64,000 nucleotides of DNA from Brevibacillus_D fluminis_A. Its GTDB lineage: Bacteria; Bacillota; Bacilli; Brevibacillales; Brevibacillaceae. The position numbers were made by a program, and so were the translations under genes. Of this stretch, positions 50,519-58,698 are shown one piece after another. Where the stretch lies: NCBI RefSeq assembly GCF_052072235.1, contig NZ_CM125436.1, positions 2,164,001 to 2,228,000 of the forward strand. Direction: 5' to 3'. A model generated the notes under the pieces. That model saw nothing but the letters and a program-made list of their open reading frames with translations, was not told the DNA's origin and made no database searches. Every line of letters begins with the position of its first letter. Position 1 is the stretch's first letter.

Positions 50519-51634
50519 ATGGGGAACAAAATTCGACTGGGCATCATATATGGAGGCAAATCATCGGAGCACGAAGTCTCCCTCCGGACGGCGCATTCCA
50601 TTATGAAGGCGGTCGATCCAAATAAATACGAATTGATACCGGTTTACGTGACGCTTGAAGGCGGCTGGGTGCAGGGCAACCCGATCGCCGAGCGGATCGA
50701 CAGTGTCGAGCGGCTTCGCTTACAGCCGGGAGAAGCTGCAGCTGGCGCGGCGGAAACCGGCCTGCAAAAGGTGGAAACGAAGCAATCGTCGCTCTTGAAT
50801 CTGGGCGGGAAGGTCGATGTGATTTTTCCGGTCATTCATGGACCGAACGGCGAGGATGGCACGATCCAGGGCTTGCTGGAGCTGGCAGGTCTGCCATACG
50901 TCGGCACAGGCGTGATGGCGTCGGCAGTCGGCATGGACAAATGGATGATGAAAAACGTGTTCGCGCAAGCAGGGCTCAAGCAGGTTGCATTCATCGGCGT
51001 ACTGCGCTCCCGCCTGGAACGGGAAGAGGAGCAGGTCGTCGCGCAAATCGAGCGGGAGCTGGGCTATCCATGTTTTGTCAAACCGGCCAACATGGGTTCG
51101 TCTGTCGGGATCAGCAAAGCGAAAAATCGCGAGGAGCTGCGCGCAGCGCTTGCGCTGGCAGCCAAGTTCGACCGACGCCTCGTTGTCGAGGCGTTCGCAA
51201 AGGGACGCGAGGTCGAGATCGGCGTTTTGGGAAATGACGAGCTGATCACATCGGTCGTGGGCGAAGTGATTCCGGCGAAGGAATTTTACGACTATGAAGC
51301 GAAATATAAAGGCGCGGGAACCGAATTGCAGATCCCGGCCCAAATCCCGGAATCCGTGTCCGCGCGAATCGCTGACATCGCGAAGCAGGCGTTCGTAGCG
51401 ATCGACGGCTCCGGCTTGTCGCGCGTCGACTTTTTCTGGGATGAAGAAAGCGATGAGCTGTATATCAACGAGATCAATACGATGCCGGGCTTTACGCCGT
51501 TCAGCATGTATCCGATGCTGTTCCAGGCGGCCGGCATCGAGTACAGCGAGCTGATCGACCGCTTGGTTACGCTGGCATTGGAGCGTCACCGCGAAAAAGA
51601 GAAAAACATCGTCGCCGCTGAAGAGCTGGAATAG
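50519..51634 (+). CDS. ddl: D-alanine-D-alanine ligase
   Basis: A 371-residue ATP-grasp ligase joining two D-Ala for peptidoglycan. N-terminal GGKSSEHEVSLRTA carries the first D-Ala site Glu. ATP-grasp residues lie in CFVKPANMGSSVGISKAKN and EAFAKGREVEIGVLG. The omega loop EFYDYEAKYKG has the Tyr typical of D-Ala-D-Ala rather than D-Ala-D-Lac enzymes. YINEINTMPGFTPFSMYP is the C-terminal signature. ATG 50519 follows AGAGAGGG. The protein looks complete. It converges with murF across a shared terminator. Confidence 0.95.
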   Translation: MGNKIRLGIIYGGKSSEHEVSLRTAHSIMKAVDPNKYELIPVYVTLEGGWVQGNPIAERIDSVERLRLQPGEAAAGAAETGLQKVETKQSSLLNLGGKVDVIFPVIHGPNGEDGTIQGLLELAGLPYVGTGVMASAVGMDKWMMKNVFAQAGLKQVAFIGVLRSRLEREEEQVVAQIERELGYPCFVKPANMGSSVGISKAKNREELRAALALAAKFDRRLVVEAFAKGREVEIGVLGNDELITSVVGEVIPAKEFYDYEAKYKGAGTELQIPAQIPESVSARIADIAKQAFVAIDGSGLSRVDFFWDEESDELYINEINTMPGFTPFSMYPMLFQAAGIEYSELIDRLVTLALERHREKEKNIVAAEELE

Positions 51635-51645
51635 TACGGAAAGAC

Positions 51646-51682
51646 AAAAAACCCGAGGCATGGTCGATTGCCTCGGGTTTTT
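51646..51682. terminator. Bidirectional terminator between ddl and murF
   Basis: ACCCGAGGCA (51651-51660) pairs perfectly with TGCCTCGGGT (51669-51678), flanked by A- and T-runs. Confidence 0.92.
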
Positions 51683-51698
51683 ACGCAGCAAAGAAAGA

Positions 51699-53078
51699 TT
51701 ACAATACCGCAGACAGCTCCGCAGGGAAATCTTTCAGCAACGTATTGCGGGATGCTTTGAACAAAATCGCGTTGCCGTCAACCGCAAGTGATGACAAAAG
51801 CGGAGCGGAATCTTGTTTGGTCGCGAAATGCTTCTTTTCTCCCATATATGCATTGTGGATGTGGAGCGCTTCCGTGCCAATGGTGACGACAAGTGCGAAA
51901 CGGTCGCGGTAGCCATTCAAAAGCTCGCCGATACCGGCATGCATCGCATCGCTGTCAGGCCCCAGCTCCAGCATGTTGCCGAGGACCAGAATGCGCTTCT
52001 TGTCGGGGAAAATGCCTGCAAATGTTTCGATTGCAACCCGCATGGACGTTGGGTTTGCGTTGTAAGCGTCGTTAATGAAGATGGCGCCGGCAGGTGACTT
52101 GATGATCTCGAACCGCATGGCAGAGAGGCTTACAGTCGCCAGAGCGGCCTGAATCTCTTCTATGCTGAGGCCGAAGCGGAGCGCGATCGCAATTGCCGGC
52201 AAGCAATTGGAGACGTTATGCTTCCCGAACAACGGCACAGACACAGGGAAGCGCGCGCCGTCGGCCGATACGTATGTAAAGTGCGTACCGTCTTGCGTGC
52301 TGGCGATGTCTTCCGCCCAAATGTCTGCGGCGCCTTCCACCGAGTAGTACAGAATGCGTCCGTCGTACAGATGGCTGATGCGGCGCAAATATTCATTGTC
52401 GCCGTTGAGGAACACGACGCCGTTCGGATCGGTATGCGGCAACAGTTCCGCTTTCGCCAACGCCACTTTTTCCTTGGTGCCGAAGTATTCAAGATGGGCC
52501 TCGCCGATATTCGTGATCACGCTGTATTGCGGACGCACGATGGAGGCGAGCAGATCGATTTCGCCCGCGTGGTTCATCCCAAGCTCCATCACGGCGGCCT
52601 GATGCGCGTTTTCCAGCTGCAGCAAGGAGAACGGTACCCCGAGATGGTTGTTCAAATTTTTATACGTTTTGTAAATGGTCAGTTTGCTTGCCAGCAAATG
52701 CCCGATGACATCTTTTGTCGATGTTTTTCCGACGCTGCCGGTGACGGCTACAAACGGGATGTCAAACGTGTTGCGATACCCCTCGGCCACTTTTTGATAG
52801 GCGCGCAGGGTGTCGTTGACCAGCACCAGGGCAAAGCCGTCTGGCAGATTGCGGGGCAGCTTCGCTTGATCGGAAATGATCGCGGCACAAGCGCCTTGGG
52901 CAATGGCGGCTCCAAGGAAGTCGTGACCGTCCCGATCACCTTTGATCGCAATGAACACACCGCCGCTTGCAAGCTCGCGGCTGTCGAAATGAAAGTGATT
53001 GACCGCAAGCGCGGGATCTCCGCACAGTAGCAGCCCGCCTGCCATTTTCGCCACCTGTTGAATGGTAATCGGATTCAT
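51699..53078 (-). CDS. murF: UDP-MurNAc-tripeptide:D-Ala-D-Ala ligase MurF
   Basis: A 459-residue Mur ligase that adds the D-Ala-D-Ala made by Ddl to the UDP-MurNAc-tripeptide. The ATP loop is VAVTGSVGKTSTKDVI. Other conserved segments are ELGMNHAGEIDLLASI and FINDAYNANPTSMRVAIET. ATG 53078 follows AAGGAGAG; the upstream frame to 53273 has no similarity to the family. In B. subtilis murF follows ddl on the same strand, so this copy is inverted relative to ddl. It is divergent from rpsU. Confidence 0.94.
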   Translation of the reverse strand: MNPITIQQVAKMAGGLLLCGDPALAVNHFHFDSRELASGGVFIAIKGDRDGHDFLGAAIAQGACAAIISDQAKLPRNLPDGFALVLVNDTLRAYQKVAEGYRNTFDIPFVAVTGSVGKTSTKDVIGHLLASKLTIYKTYKNLNNHLGVPFSLLQLENAHQAAVMELGMNHAGEIDLLASIVRPQYSVITNIGEAHLEYFGTKEKVALAKAELLPHTDPNGVVFLNGDNEYLRRISHLYDGRILYYSVEGAADIWAEDIASTQDGTHFTYVSADGARFPVSVPLFGKHNVSNCLPAIAIALRFGLSIEEIQAALATVSLSAMRFEIIKSPAGAIFINDAYNANPTSMRVAIETFAGIFPDKKRILVLGNMLELGPDSDAMHAGIGELLNGYRDRFALVVTIGTEALHIHNAYMGEKKHFATKQDSAPLLSSLAVDGNAILFKASRNTLLKDFPAELSAVL

Positions 53079-53265
53079 TGTTCGCTCTCCTTCTTCCCAA
53101 AAGTATCGAAGCCATGCTATCATGCTAAGGTGAGCATAGCAAGCATTGGTTATAAAATCATCGTCAACACAGTAAATGTATGGTGAATCACCATGAGCTA
53201 TGTACGGGATAACAGTGGTTTTGGTGCATTCTGGCAAATTTTTGGGATAACCTTCGCATTGTAGG

Positions 53266-53295
53266 TTGACCAAAGGTGGGCATCTGTCCTATAAT
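53266..53295 (+). promoter_or_regulatory. Sigma-A promoter of rpsU
   Basis: TTGACC (53266-53271), 18-base spacer, perfect TATAAT (53290-53295), 64 bases before the rpsU start. The rest of the 53079-53265 divergent region shows no gene. Confidence 0.8.
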
Positions 53296-53358
53296 GTAAT
53301 TTGACAGTCTGTGCTTATACAGTTGTCCCACGGTTTCAAGCGGAGGGAGGGAAGACAG

Positions 53359-53532
53359 ATGGCAGAAATTCGCGTTCGTAAAAACGAGTCCTTGGAAAGC
53401 GCACTACGCCGTTTTAAGCGTGAAAGTGCAAAGGCTGGTGTGATGGCTGAGCTTCGCAAACGCCGCCACTTTGAAAAGCCTAGCATTAAGCGTAAGAAAA
53501 AATCCGAAGCGGCTCGTAAGCGCAAGTTCTAA
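53359..53532 (+). CDS. rpsU: 30S ribosomal protein S21
   Basis: A 57-residue, strongly basic bS21 protein that sits near the 3' end of 16S rRNA. MAEIRVRKNESLESALRRFK is the family start. ATG 53359 follows GGAGGGAGG. The start at 53311 in the same frame is too long and lies in the leader. It is followed 17 bases later by yqeY, the usual rpsU-yqeY pair. Confidence 0.97.
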   Translation: MAEIRVRKNESLESALRRFKRESAKAGVMAELRKRRHFEKPSIKRKKKSEAARKRKF

Positions 53533-53549
53533 TTTTCGGAGGGCGAATC

Positions 53550-53996
53550 ATGAGTGTAATGGAGCGACTCAATCAAGATCTAAAGCAAGCGATGAAGGAC
53601 AAAGCAGCAACTAAACTCTCCGTTATCCGCATGGTCAAGGCCGCTATTAAGAACGAAGAGATAAACAAAGGCAGCCTTTTGTCCGAAGATGAAGAGCTTT
53701 CCATCTTGACCCGTGAGTTAAAGCAACGCCGTGAATCCCTCCAAGAGTTTGAGAAGGCCGGTCGTGAAGATTTGGCGGAGAAAATCCGTGAAGAAATCAT
53801 TGTGTTGACTTCTTACATGCCTGCTCAATTGAGCGAAGATGAAATCCGTCAGATTGCAACCGAAGTTATTTCGCAAGTCGGAGCCTCCTCGAAAAAAGAG
53901 ATGGGCAAGGTGATGGGAGCAATGATGCCGAAAGTCAAAGGCAAAGCCGATGGCAACCTCGTGCAAAAAATTGTTTCCGAGCTTCTACCATCGTAA
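53550..53996 (+). CDS. yqeY: GatB/YqeY domain protein
   Basis: A 148-residue protein of the YqeY family, related to the tail domain of the GatB amidotransferase subunit. Segments SVIRMVKAAIKNEEIN and KKEMGKVMGAMMPKVKGKAD are typical. Function is unproven; a tRNA-binding role has been proposed because of the GatB similarity. TCGGAGGGCG precedes ATG 53550. Cotranscribed with rpsU, ended by a terminator. Confidence 0.93.
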   Translation: MSVMERLNQDLKQAMKDKAATKLSVIRMVKAAIKNEEINKGSLLSEDEELSILTRELKQRRESLQEFEKAGREDLAEKIREEIIVLTSYMPAQLSEDEIRQIATEVISQVGASSKKEMGKVMGAMMPKVKGKADGNLVQKIVSELLPS

Positions 53997-54014
53997 GTAT
54001 AGATACGAACCAAG

Positions 54015-54043
54015 ACCCAGTCTCTCATGAGGCTGGGTTTTTC
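54015..54043 (+). terminator. Terminator after yqeY
   Basis: ACCCAG-CTC (54015-54024) pairs with GAG-CTGGGT (54029-54038), with one mismatch; TTTTTCC follows. Confidence 0.82.
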
Positions 54044-54063
54044 CATAAGCGCGAAAAGAATCT

Positions 54064-54091
54064 TGAAACTTTTCCACATTTCTGCCGTAAT
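54064..54091 (+). promoter_or_regulatory. Sigma-W-type ECF promoter of nfeD-floA
   Basis: TGAAAC (54064-54069), 16 bases, CGTAAT (54086-54091). This is a near-ideal sigma-W promoter. The homologous yqeZ-yqfA operon of B. subtilis is a known sigma-W target, so sequence and family knowledge agree. Confidence 0.8.
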
Positions 54092-54132
54092 TCATACAGA
54101 AGATACGACACGTAAAGAAGGAGGGAAACGGA

Positions 54133-55470
54133 GTGTATGATACGAAGCGAACCGCTCGCCGCAGCCGGTTGATCGGTTGGCTGTCGCTCGTCGCCCTGCT
54201 CTTCGTCGGGTTGGCCTATTCCCAGAACGGCTATGCTGCGGACTATAAGAAAGTAGTCCGCATACCGGTAGACCAAGGAATCGAGCGCGGCCTGGAAAGC
54301 TTTCTGGAACGCGCATTCGCTACGGCTGAGAAGCAAGGTGCCGATCTGGTGATTTTGGACATCAATACGCCGGGCGGCGAGGTAAATGCCGCCGACCGAA
54401 TCGGAGCGCTTGTCCGCCAGGCCCCGATGCATGTCATCGCGTTTATCGATAACCAGGCTTTCTCGGCAGGAACCTACATCGCGCTCAACGCCAACGAAAT
54501 CGTGATGACGCCGGGCGCGAGCATCGGAGCGGCGGCGCCAATCGATCAGGCTGGCAATACGGCAGACATCAAGACGATCTCAGCGTGGTCGGAAAAAATG
54601 GAGGCGGCAGCCAAGCTGAACCACCGCAATCCGGATATCGCCCGGGCCATGGTTGAGGTAGAGACGGCGTTTCCAGGCATCAAGCCGAAGGGCACGGTTC
54701 TCTCGCTTGAAGCGGAGCATGCCAAGCAAGTCGGCTATGCGGACCGGCTGGTTGCAAACGAGGCAGCGCTTTATCAGGCGTTGGGCGTCAGCCAGGATCA
54801 GGTGACAGATATTACGCCGACATTGGGTGAAAAAGTGGCGCGAATCGTCACGAGTCCTTATGTCATGAGCCTTTTGCTCGTCATCGGCCTTGTCGGCTTG
54901 GCGATCGAATTGATCGTGCCAGGATTCGGCATTGCTGGTACAATAGGGATTAGTGCCTTTGCCCTTTACTTTTTTGGGCACGTAATTGCAGGCTTTGCCA
55001 GCGGCATCCATATCGCGCTGTTTGTCATCGGTATCCTGATGCTGATCATGGAGATTTTCCTGCCGGGCGGCATCGTCGGCACGCTGGGTGTAATCAGCAT
55101 GGTGACCGGCCTGGTGCTCGCTGCCTACGATACGGAGCAAGGGTTGGCCTCCCTGGGGATCGCTGCGCTGATTACAGCTGTCGTCATCGCCGTTCTCGTC
55201 AAATATTTGGGCGTGCGCGGGATGTGGAGCAAATTCATCCTGAAGACCGAACAAAGCAAAGAGAGCGGCTATGTCGCACCGCGTGACCAGAGTTCCCTGC
55301 TGGGCAAAGAAGGGATTGCCATCACGCCGATGCATCCGTCGGGCATGATCCGTATCGACGGCAAGCGGATTGATGCGGTAAGCGCAGGCGGCTTTATCAA
55401 AGCGGGCACGCCGATCTGTGTCATCCAGGTGGAAGGAACGCGCATTGTCGTGCAGGAACGAGAACAGTAA
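54133..55470 (+). CDS. nfeD: NfeD membrane-bound ClpP-class serine protease (YqeZ)
   Basis: A 445-residue membrane protein. A signal/anchor helix lies at about 12-30. A ClpP-like protease domain has the nucleophile Ser in QAFSAGTYIAL and the likely base Lys in AAKLNHRNPDIARAMV. Several membrane helices (about 236-370) are followed by a C-terminal OB-fold NfeD domain (LLGKEGIAITPMHPSGMIRI region). It works with flotillin in membrane microdomains. GTG 54133 follows AGGAGGG. Expected sigma-W-type control. Confidence 0.92.
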   Translation: MYDTKRTARRSRLIGWLSLVALLFVGLAYSQNGYAADYKKVVRIPVDQGIERGLESFLERAFATAEKQGADLVILDINTPGGEVNAADRIGALVRQAPMHVIAFIDNQAFSAGTYIALNANEIVMTPGASIGAAAPIDQAGNTADIKTISAWSEKMEAAAKLNHRNPDIARAMVEVETAFPGIKPKGTVLSLEAEHAKQVGYADRLVANEAALYQALGVSQDQVTDITPTLGEKVARIVTSPYVMSLLLVIGLVGLAIELIVPGFGIAGTIGISAFALYFFGHVIAGFASGIHIALFVIGILMLIMEIFLPGGIVGTLGVISMVTGLVLAAYDTEQGLASLGIAALITAVVIAVLVKYLGVRGMWSKFILKTEQSKESGYVAPRDQSSLLGKEGIAITPMHPSGMIRIDGKRIDAVSAGGFIKAGTPICVIQVEGTRIVVQEREQ

Positions 55471-55494
55471 ATAAAAAAAGTGTAGGTGAGATGT

Positions 55495-56499
55495 ATGTTG
55501 GAATCGGGTTTACTGCCACTTGTTTTAATGATTGTGGTAGCGTTGATCGTCTTGTCGGTTTTCTTTTCATTCGTACCTGTTATGCTGTGGATTTCAGCAA
55601 TGGCGTCTGGCGTGCGAATCGGCATCATCACGCTGGTCGCGATGCGGTTGCGTCGCGTGTATCCGGCTCGTATCGTCAATCCGCTGATCAAGGCGCGCAA
55701 AGCGGGCCTGGAGCTGGATACGAACCAACTGGAGAGCCATTACCTGTCCGGTGGTAACGTTGACCGCGTCGTGGACGCGCTTGTAGCTGCACAGCGCGCT
55801 GACATTCCGCTCGGCTTCGAACGGGCGGCTGCGATTGACCTGGCGGGACGCGATGTCCTGCAAGCCGTGCAAATGAGCGTTAACCCGAAAGTGATTGAGA
55901 CACCTGTTGTCGCTGCTGTGGCAAAGGACGGGATCGAGCTTAAGGCCAAGGCAAAGGTGACGGTGCGCGCCAATATCGATCGACTGGTCGGTGGTGCGGG
56001 CGAAGAAACCATCATCGCGCGTGTCGGGGAAGGGATCGTCTCGACGATCGGTAGCTCCAACAACCATAAGGAAGTGCTGGAAAATCCGGATCGCATCTCG
56101 CAGACCGTGTTGAACAAAGGGTTGGATGCGGGAACGGCTTTTGAAATTCTCTCCATCGATATCGCGGACGTAGATGTAGGCAAAAACATCGGGGCCCAAT
56201 TGCAAACAGACCAGGCGGAGGCGGACAAACGGATCGCCCAGGCGAAGGCCGAGGAACGCCGCGCGATGGCAGTTGCAACCGAGCAGGAAATGAAAGCGCG
56301 GGTGCAGGAGATGAAGGCGAAAGTGGTCGAATCGGAGGCCGAGGTACCGCTCGCACTGTCCGAAGCACTTCGCTCCGGCAAACTGGGTGTCATGGATTAT
56401 TACAATCTGCAAAATTTGGTTGCGGACACCACGATGCGCGAATCGTTTGGGCATACCGGTGACAAGCAAAAACCAGGTGAGGACGATCAGCATAAGTAA
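55495..56499 (+). CDS. floA: Flotillin-like protein FloA (YqfA)
   Basis: A 334-residue flotillin-like scaffold protein organising membrane microdomains. An N-terminal membrane anchor (LLPLVLMIVVALIVLSVFF) is followed by a short re-entrant segment, an SPFH-type domain (VDALVAAQRADIPLGFERAA) and a helical coiled coil rich in Ala, Glu and Lys (QAEADKRIAQAKAEERRAMA). ATG 55495 with TAGGTGAG is preferred over the in-frame GTG at 55486. It lies 24 bases after nfeD in the same operon. Confidence 0.93.
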   Translation: MLESGLLPLVLMIVVALIVLSVFFSFVPVMLWISAMASGVRIGIITLVAMRLRRVYPARIVNPLIKARKAGLELDTNQLESHYLSGGNVDRVVDALVAAQRADIPLGFERAAAIDLAGRDVLQAVQMSVNPKVIETPVVAAVAKDGIELKAKAKVTVRANIDRLVGGAGEETIIARVGEGIVSTIGSSNNHKEVLENPDRISQTVLNKGLDAGTAFEILSIDIADVDVGKNIGAQLQTDQAEADKRIAQAKAEERRAMAVATEQEMKARVQEMKAKVVESEAEVPLALSEALRSGKLGVMDYYNLQNLVADTTMRESFGHTGDKQKPGEDDQHK

Positions 56500-56510
56500 G
56501 GGGGAGAACG

Positions 56511-57014
56511 ATGGACAGCCTGCTAGATCTTATATTCGGTCTCTTGGCGCTGGCAGGGAAGTTTTGGTTTCTCATTCTCGGCTATGTGGTTGTTCGGATG
56601 CTGGGTCTCGACAAGAAGAAAAAGGGGCAAAGCCGGATACCGCCTTTAACGCCCACGACAGATGGCGGGCAGTCCGGACGCATGACGGTCGGGCAACGGC
56701 CTGACACGATTCCGTCGCAGCCGCTGCCTGCGAAAACGACCCCGCAGCCGGAAGAGTGGACGGAAGGGGAAGCCGACTGGAAGCCGATCCCGCAAGCCCC
56801 GCTTACTTATGTGGAAGATAGCGGCGCAGACATGCAGCGGCATGTGGTCCCCAGCCTGCGAGATGCAGCGCCTCTCCAAACGCATGTGACCGTCGAACCG
56901 CCAAGCGCAATTCCGAAAGAGAAGCTGCGCGAAGGGATGAAGTGGGCGATCATCTTGTCGGAACCGCGTTCCAAGGCTCCCTATCGCCCGGTTCAACGAT
57001 ATAAAAAACAGTGA
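56511..57014 (+). CDS. Proline-rich single-pass membrane protein, third gene of nfeD operon
   Basis: A 167-residue protein with one N-terminal membrane helix (about 5-31, including FWFLILGYVVVRML) and a Pro/Gln-rich hydrophilic part with no domain I recognise. The B. subtilis operon has a third gene, yqfB, at this position, but that protein is shorter and I cannot claim homology. GGGGGAG precedes ATG 56511. It starts 11 bases after floA, so co-expression under the ECF promoter is likely. Confidence 0.75.
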   Translation: MDSLLDLIFGLLALAGKFWFLILGYVVVRMLGLDKKKKGQSRIPPLTPTTDGGQSGRMTVGQRPDTIPSQPLPAKTTPQPEEWTEGEADWKPIPQAPLTYVEDSGADMQRHVVPSLRDAAPLQTHVTVEPPSAIPKEKLREGMKWAIILSEPRSKAPYRPVQRYKKQ

Positions 57015-57030
57015 ATAGACAGTGAATTCG

Positions 57031-57060
57031 AAAAAGAGCGCGTGCCTGCGCTCTTTTTAT
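57031..57060 (+). terminator. Terminator of the nfeD-floA operon
   Basis: AAAAAGAGCGC (57031-57041) pairs with GCGCTCTTTTT (57048-57058), with a T-rich exit. Confidence 0.9.
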
Positions 57061-57091
57061 TTTTTTCCCCGCCGCCAAAAGGTTTCCTCGC

Positions 57092-57118
57092 ATGAATTCA
57101 TTTCCCGGCTCATAGGTT
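57092..57118 (+). promoter_or_regulatory. Weak candidate sigma-E promoter of yqfC-yqfD
   Basis: CATAGGTT (57111-57118) with ATG at 57092-57094 16 bases upstream. This loosely fits sigma-E (ATA-N16-CATACANT), which controls yqfCD in B. subtilis. The match is poor. Confidence 0.25.
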
Positions 57119-57143
57119 TATAAAAGAGAAAGGGGGCTTACCC

Positions 57144-57428
57144 ATGAAGCGTTGGGGCCGCCGACTTCGCCATTTGGCAGTAGGGGTGCTGGATATACCG
57201 CAAGATGTGGTATTGGAAGTCCCGCGAATCACCATGATTGGCCAATTGCAAATGTATATCGAAAACCATCGTGGGGTGCTCCATTTTACCGAGAGTGAAC
57301 TCCGCTTGCTTTTAACAAATGGGCAGTTGATCGTATACGGGGAACAGCTGGTGATCCGGGCGATCTTGCCGGAAGAGCTGCTGCTGGAAGGACGAATCGG
57401 CGGTGTGAAATATTTGCAGCCGCAATAA
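57144..57428 (+). CDS. yqfC: Sporulation protein YqfC
   Basis: A 94-residue YqfC/YabP-family protein. Family features are DIPQDVVLEVPRITMIG and a C-terminal GRIGGVKY. In B. subtilis it is made in the mother cell under sigma-E, and its role is unknown. GAAAGGGGG precedes ATG 57144. It is followed 17 bases later by yqfD, its usual partner. Confidence 0.9.
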   Translation: MKRWGRRLRHLAVGVLDIPQDVVLEVPRITMIGQLQMYIENHRGVLHFTESELRLLLTNGQLIVYGEQLVIRAILPEELLLEGRIGGVKYLQPQ

Positions 57429-57445
57429 TCATGGGGGGAACACGG

Positions 57446-58642
57446 ATGCGAAATGCGCTTCGGGAATGGCTGGGCGGCCATGTGACAATCAACATCCGCG
57501 GCAAACGCTTTGAACGCTTCATCAACCGGGCGGTTAAAGAAGGCTTGCATATTTGGAACATCAAACGGCTGGGCGAAGAGTCTGGCCAGTTTGACATGCT
57601 GGTGGAGGATTACAAGCGAATACGCCCGCTCTTGCGTGAGACAGGCTGTCGCACGCACGTCCATGCACGGAATGGCGGACCGTTTTGGCTGCGGATGGTA
57701 TACCGCAGACTCGGATTTGCGATCGGTGCGCTGCTGTTTCTCGTCGGGGTGTACATGCTGTCCACGTTTGTCTGGTCGGTGGAAGTGAAAGGGACGAAAA
57801 AACTGCCGGTCTACAAAGTGCTGCAGGCGGCCGAACAATACGGAATCAAAAGAGGGGCATGGCAGCCAGCGCTCGGCGAGCCGACTGCCTTGCAGCGAAA
57901 ACTGCTGGGGATGCTGCCGGAGGCTTCCTGGATCGGCGTGGAGAAAAATGGGACAAAGATCATCATCCAGGTAGTCGAAAAGGAGCAGCCGGAAAAACCG
58001 CCTGCGGAGGGGCCGCGCAATATCATCGCCAAGAAAAAAGCGGTCGTGCACACTATTCTTGCGGAAAAGGGTAAAACTATGGTGCAGAAGGATCAATTTG
58101 TGCAGAAAGGACAAGTTCTGATTTCGGGCATCATCGGGAATGAAACGCGTCAGGCCGTCGTTGCGGCACGCGGCAAGGTGGAGGGGGAGGTATGGTACCA
58201 GACAACGGTTACCGTTCCGCTCAACCAGACACGCTACATGTTTACCGGCCACAATCAGAATAACCTCTATCTCACGCTTGGTTCCCGATCGATCCGAATC
58301 TGGCCGCTGCAAGGCGAGGGCTTTGCCAGCTACGAGACGAAAAACGAACAGACGCTGCTGTCGTTAGGGCGGTTTTTGCTGCCGATTGGCATCACATCTT
58401 CCGACCAGATGGAAACCGAGCCGCAAATCCGCATGCTGTCCAAAGAGCAAGCCATCGAGCTGGCAAAGCAGGTCGCCAGGCAGGATGTGCTGCGCCAGGC
58501 AGAGAAGGATGCGAAAATCGCGGACGAAAAAGTTTTGCAGATAAAAGAAGAGAATGGTAAAGTTTACTTAGATCTGCATTATACAGTCATCGAAGACATT
58601 GCGGCGGAGCAGCCGTTCACGAATGTGCAGCCTGCCCCATAG
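57446..58642 (+). CDS. yqfD: Sporulation protein YqfD
   Basis: A 398-residue YqfD-family protein. An N-terminal cytoplasmic part precedes a single membrane helix at about 90-110 (GFAIGALLFLVGVYMLSTFV), with a large outer domain after it. WSVEVKGTKKLP and SWIGVEKNGTKIIIQVVEK are typical. The C-terminus has a helical KDAKIADEKVL stretch. Expected to be sigma-E-dependent and needed for late sporulation stages. ATG 57446 follows GGGGGG; ATG 57431 lies too far upstream of it. Confidence 0.92.
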   Translation: MRNALREWLGGHVTINIRGKRFERFINRAVKEGLHIWNIKRLGEESGQFDMLVEDYKRIRPLLRETGCRTHVHARNGGPFWLRMVYRRLGFAIGALLFLVGVYMLSTFVWSVEVKGTKKLPVYKVLQAAEQYGIKRGAWQPALGEPTALQRKLLGMLPEASWIGVEKNGTKIIIQVVEKEQPEKPPAEGPRNIIAKKKAVVHTILAEKGKTMVQKDQFVQKGQVLISGIIGNETRQAVVAARGKVEGEVWYQTTVTVPLNQTRYMFTGHNQNNLYLTLGSRSIRIWPLQGEGFASYETKNEQTLLSLGRFLLPIGITSSDQMETEPQIRMLSKEQAIELAKQVARQDVLRQAEKDAKIADEKVLQIKEENGKVYLDLHYTVIEDIAAEQPFTNVQPAP

Positions 58643-58698
58643 ACCAGTTCCCATAATACGAATTACGGAATGAACCGTACCAAGGAGATGGAAGCCTT

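Noticed and set aside
50409..50606. A 65-codon plus-strand frame overlapping the start of ddl
   Set aside because: It starts at TTG inside the candidate promoter, has no ribosome site, and overlaps ddl in another frame.
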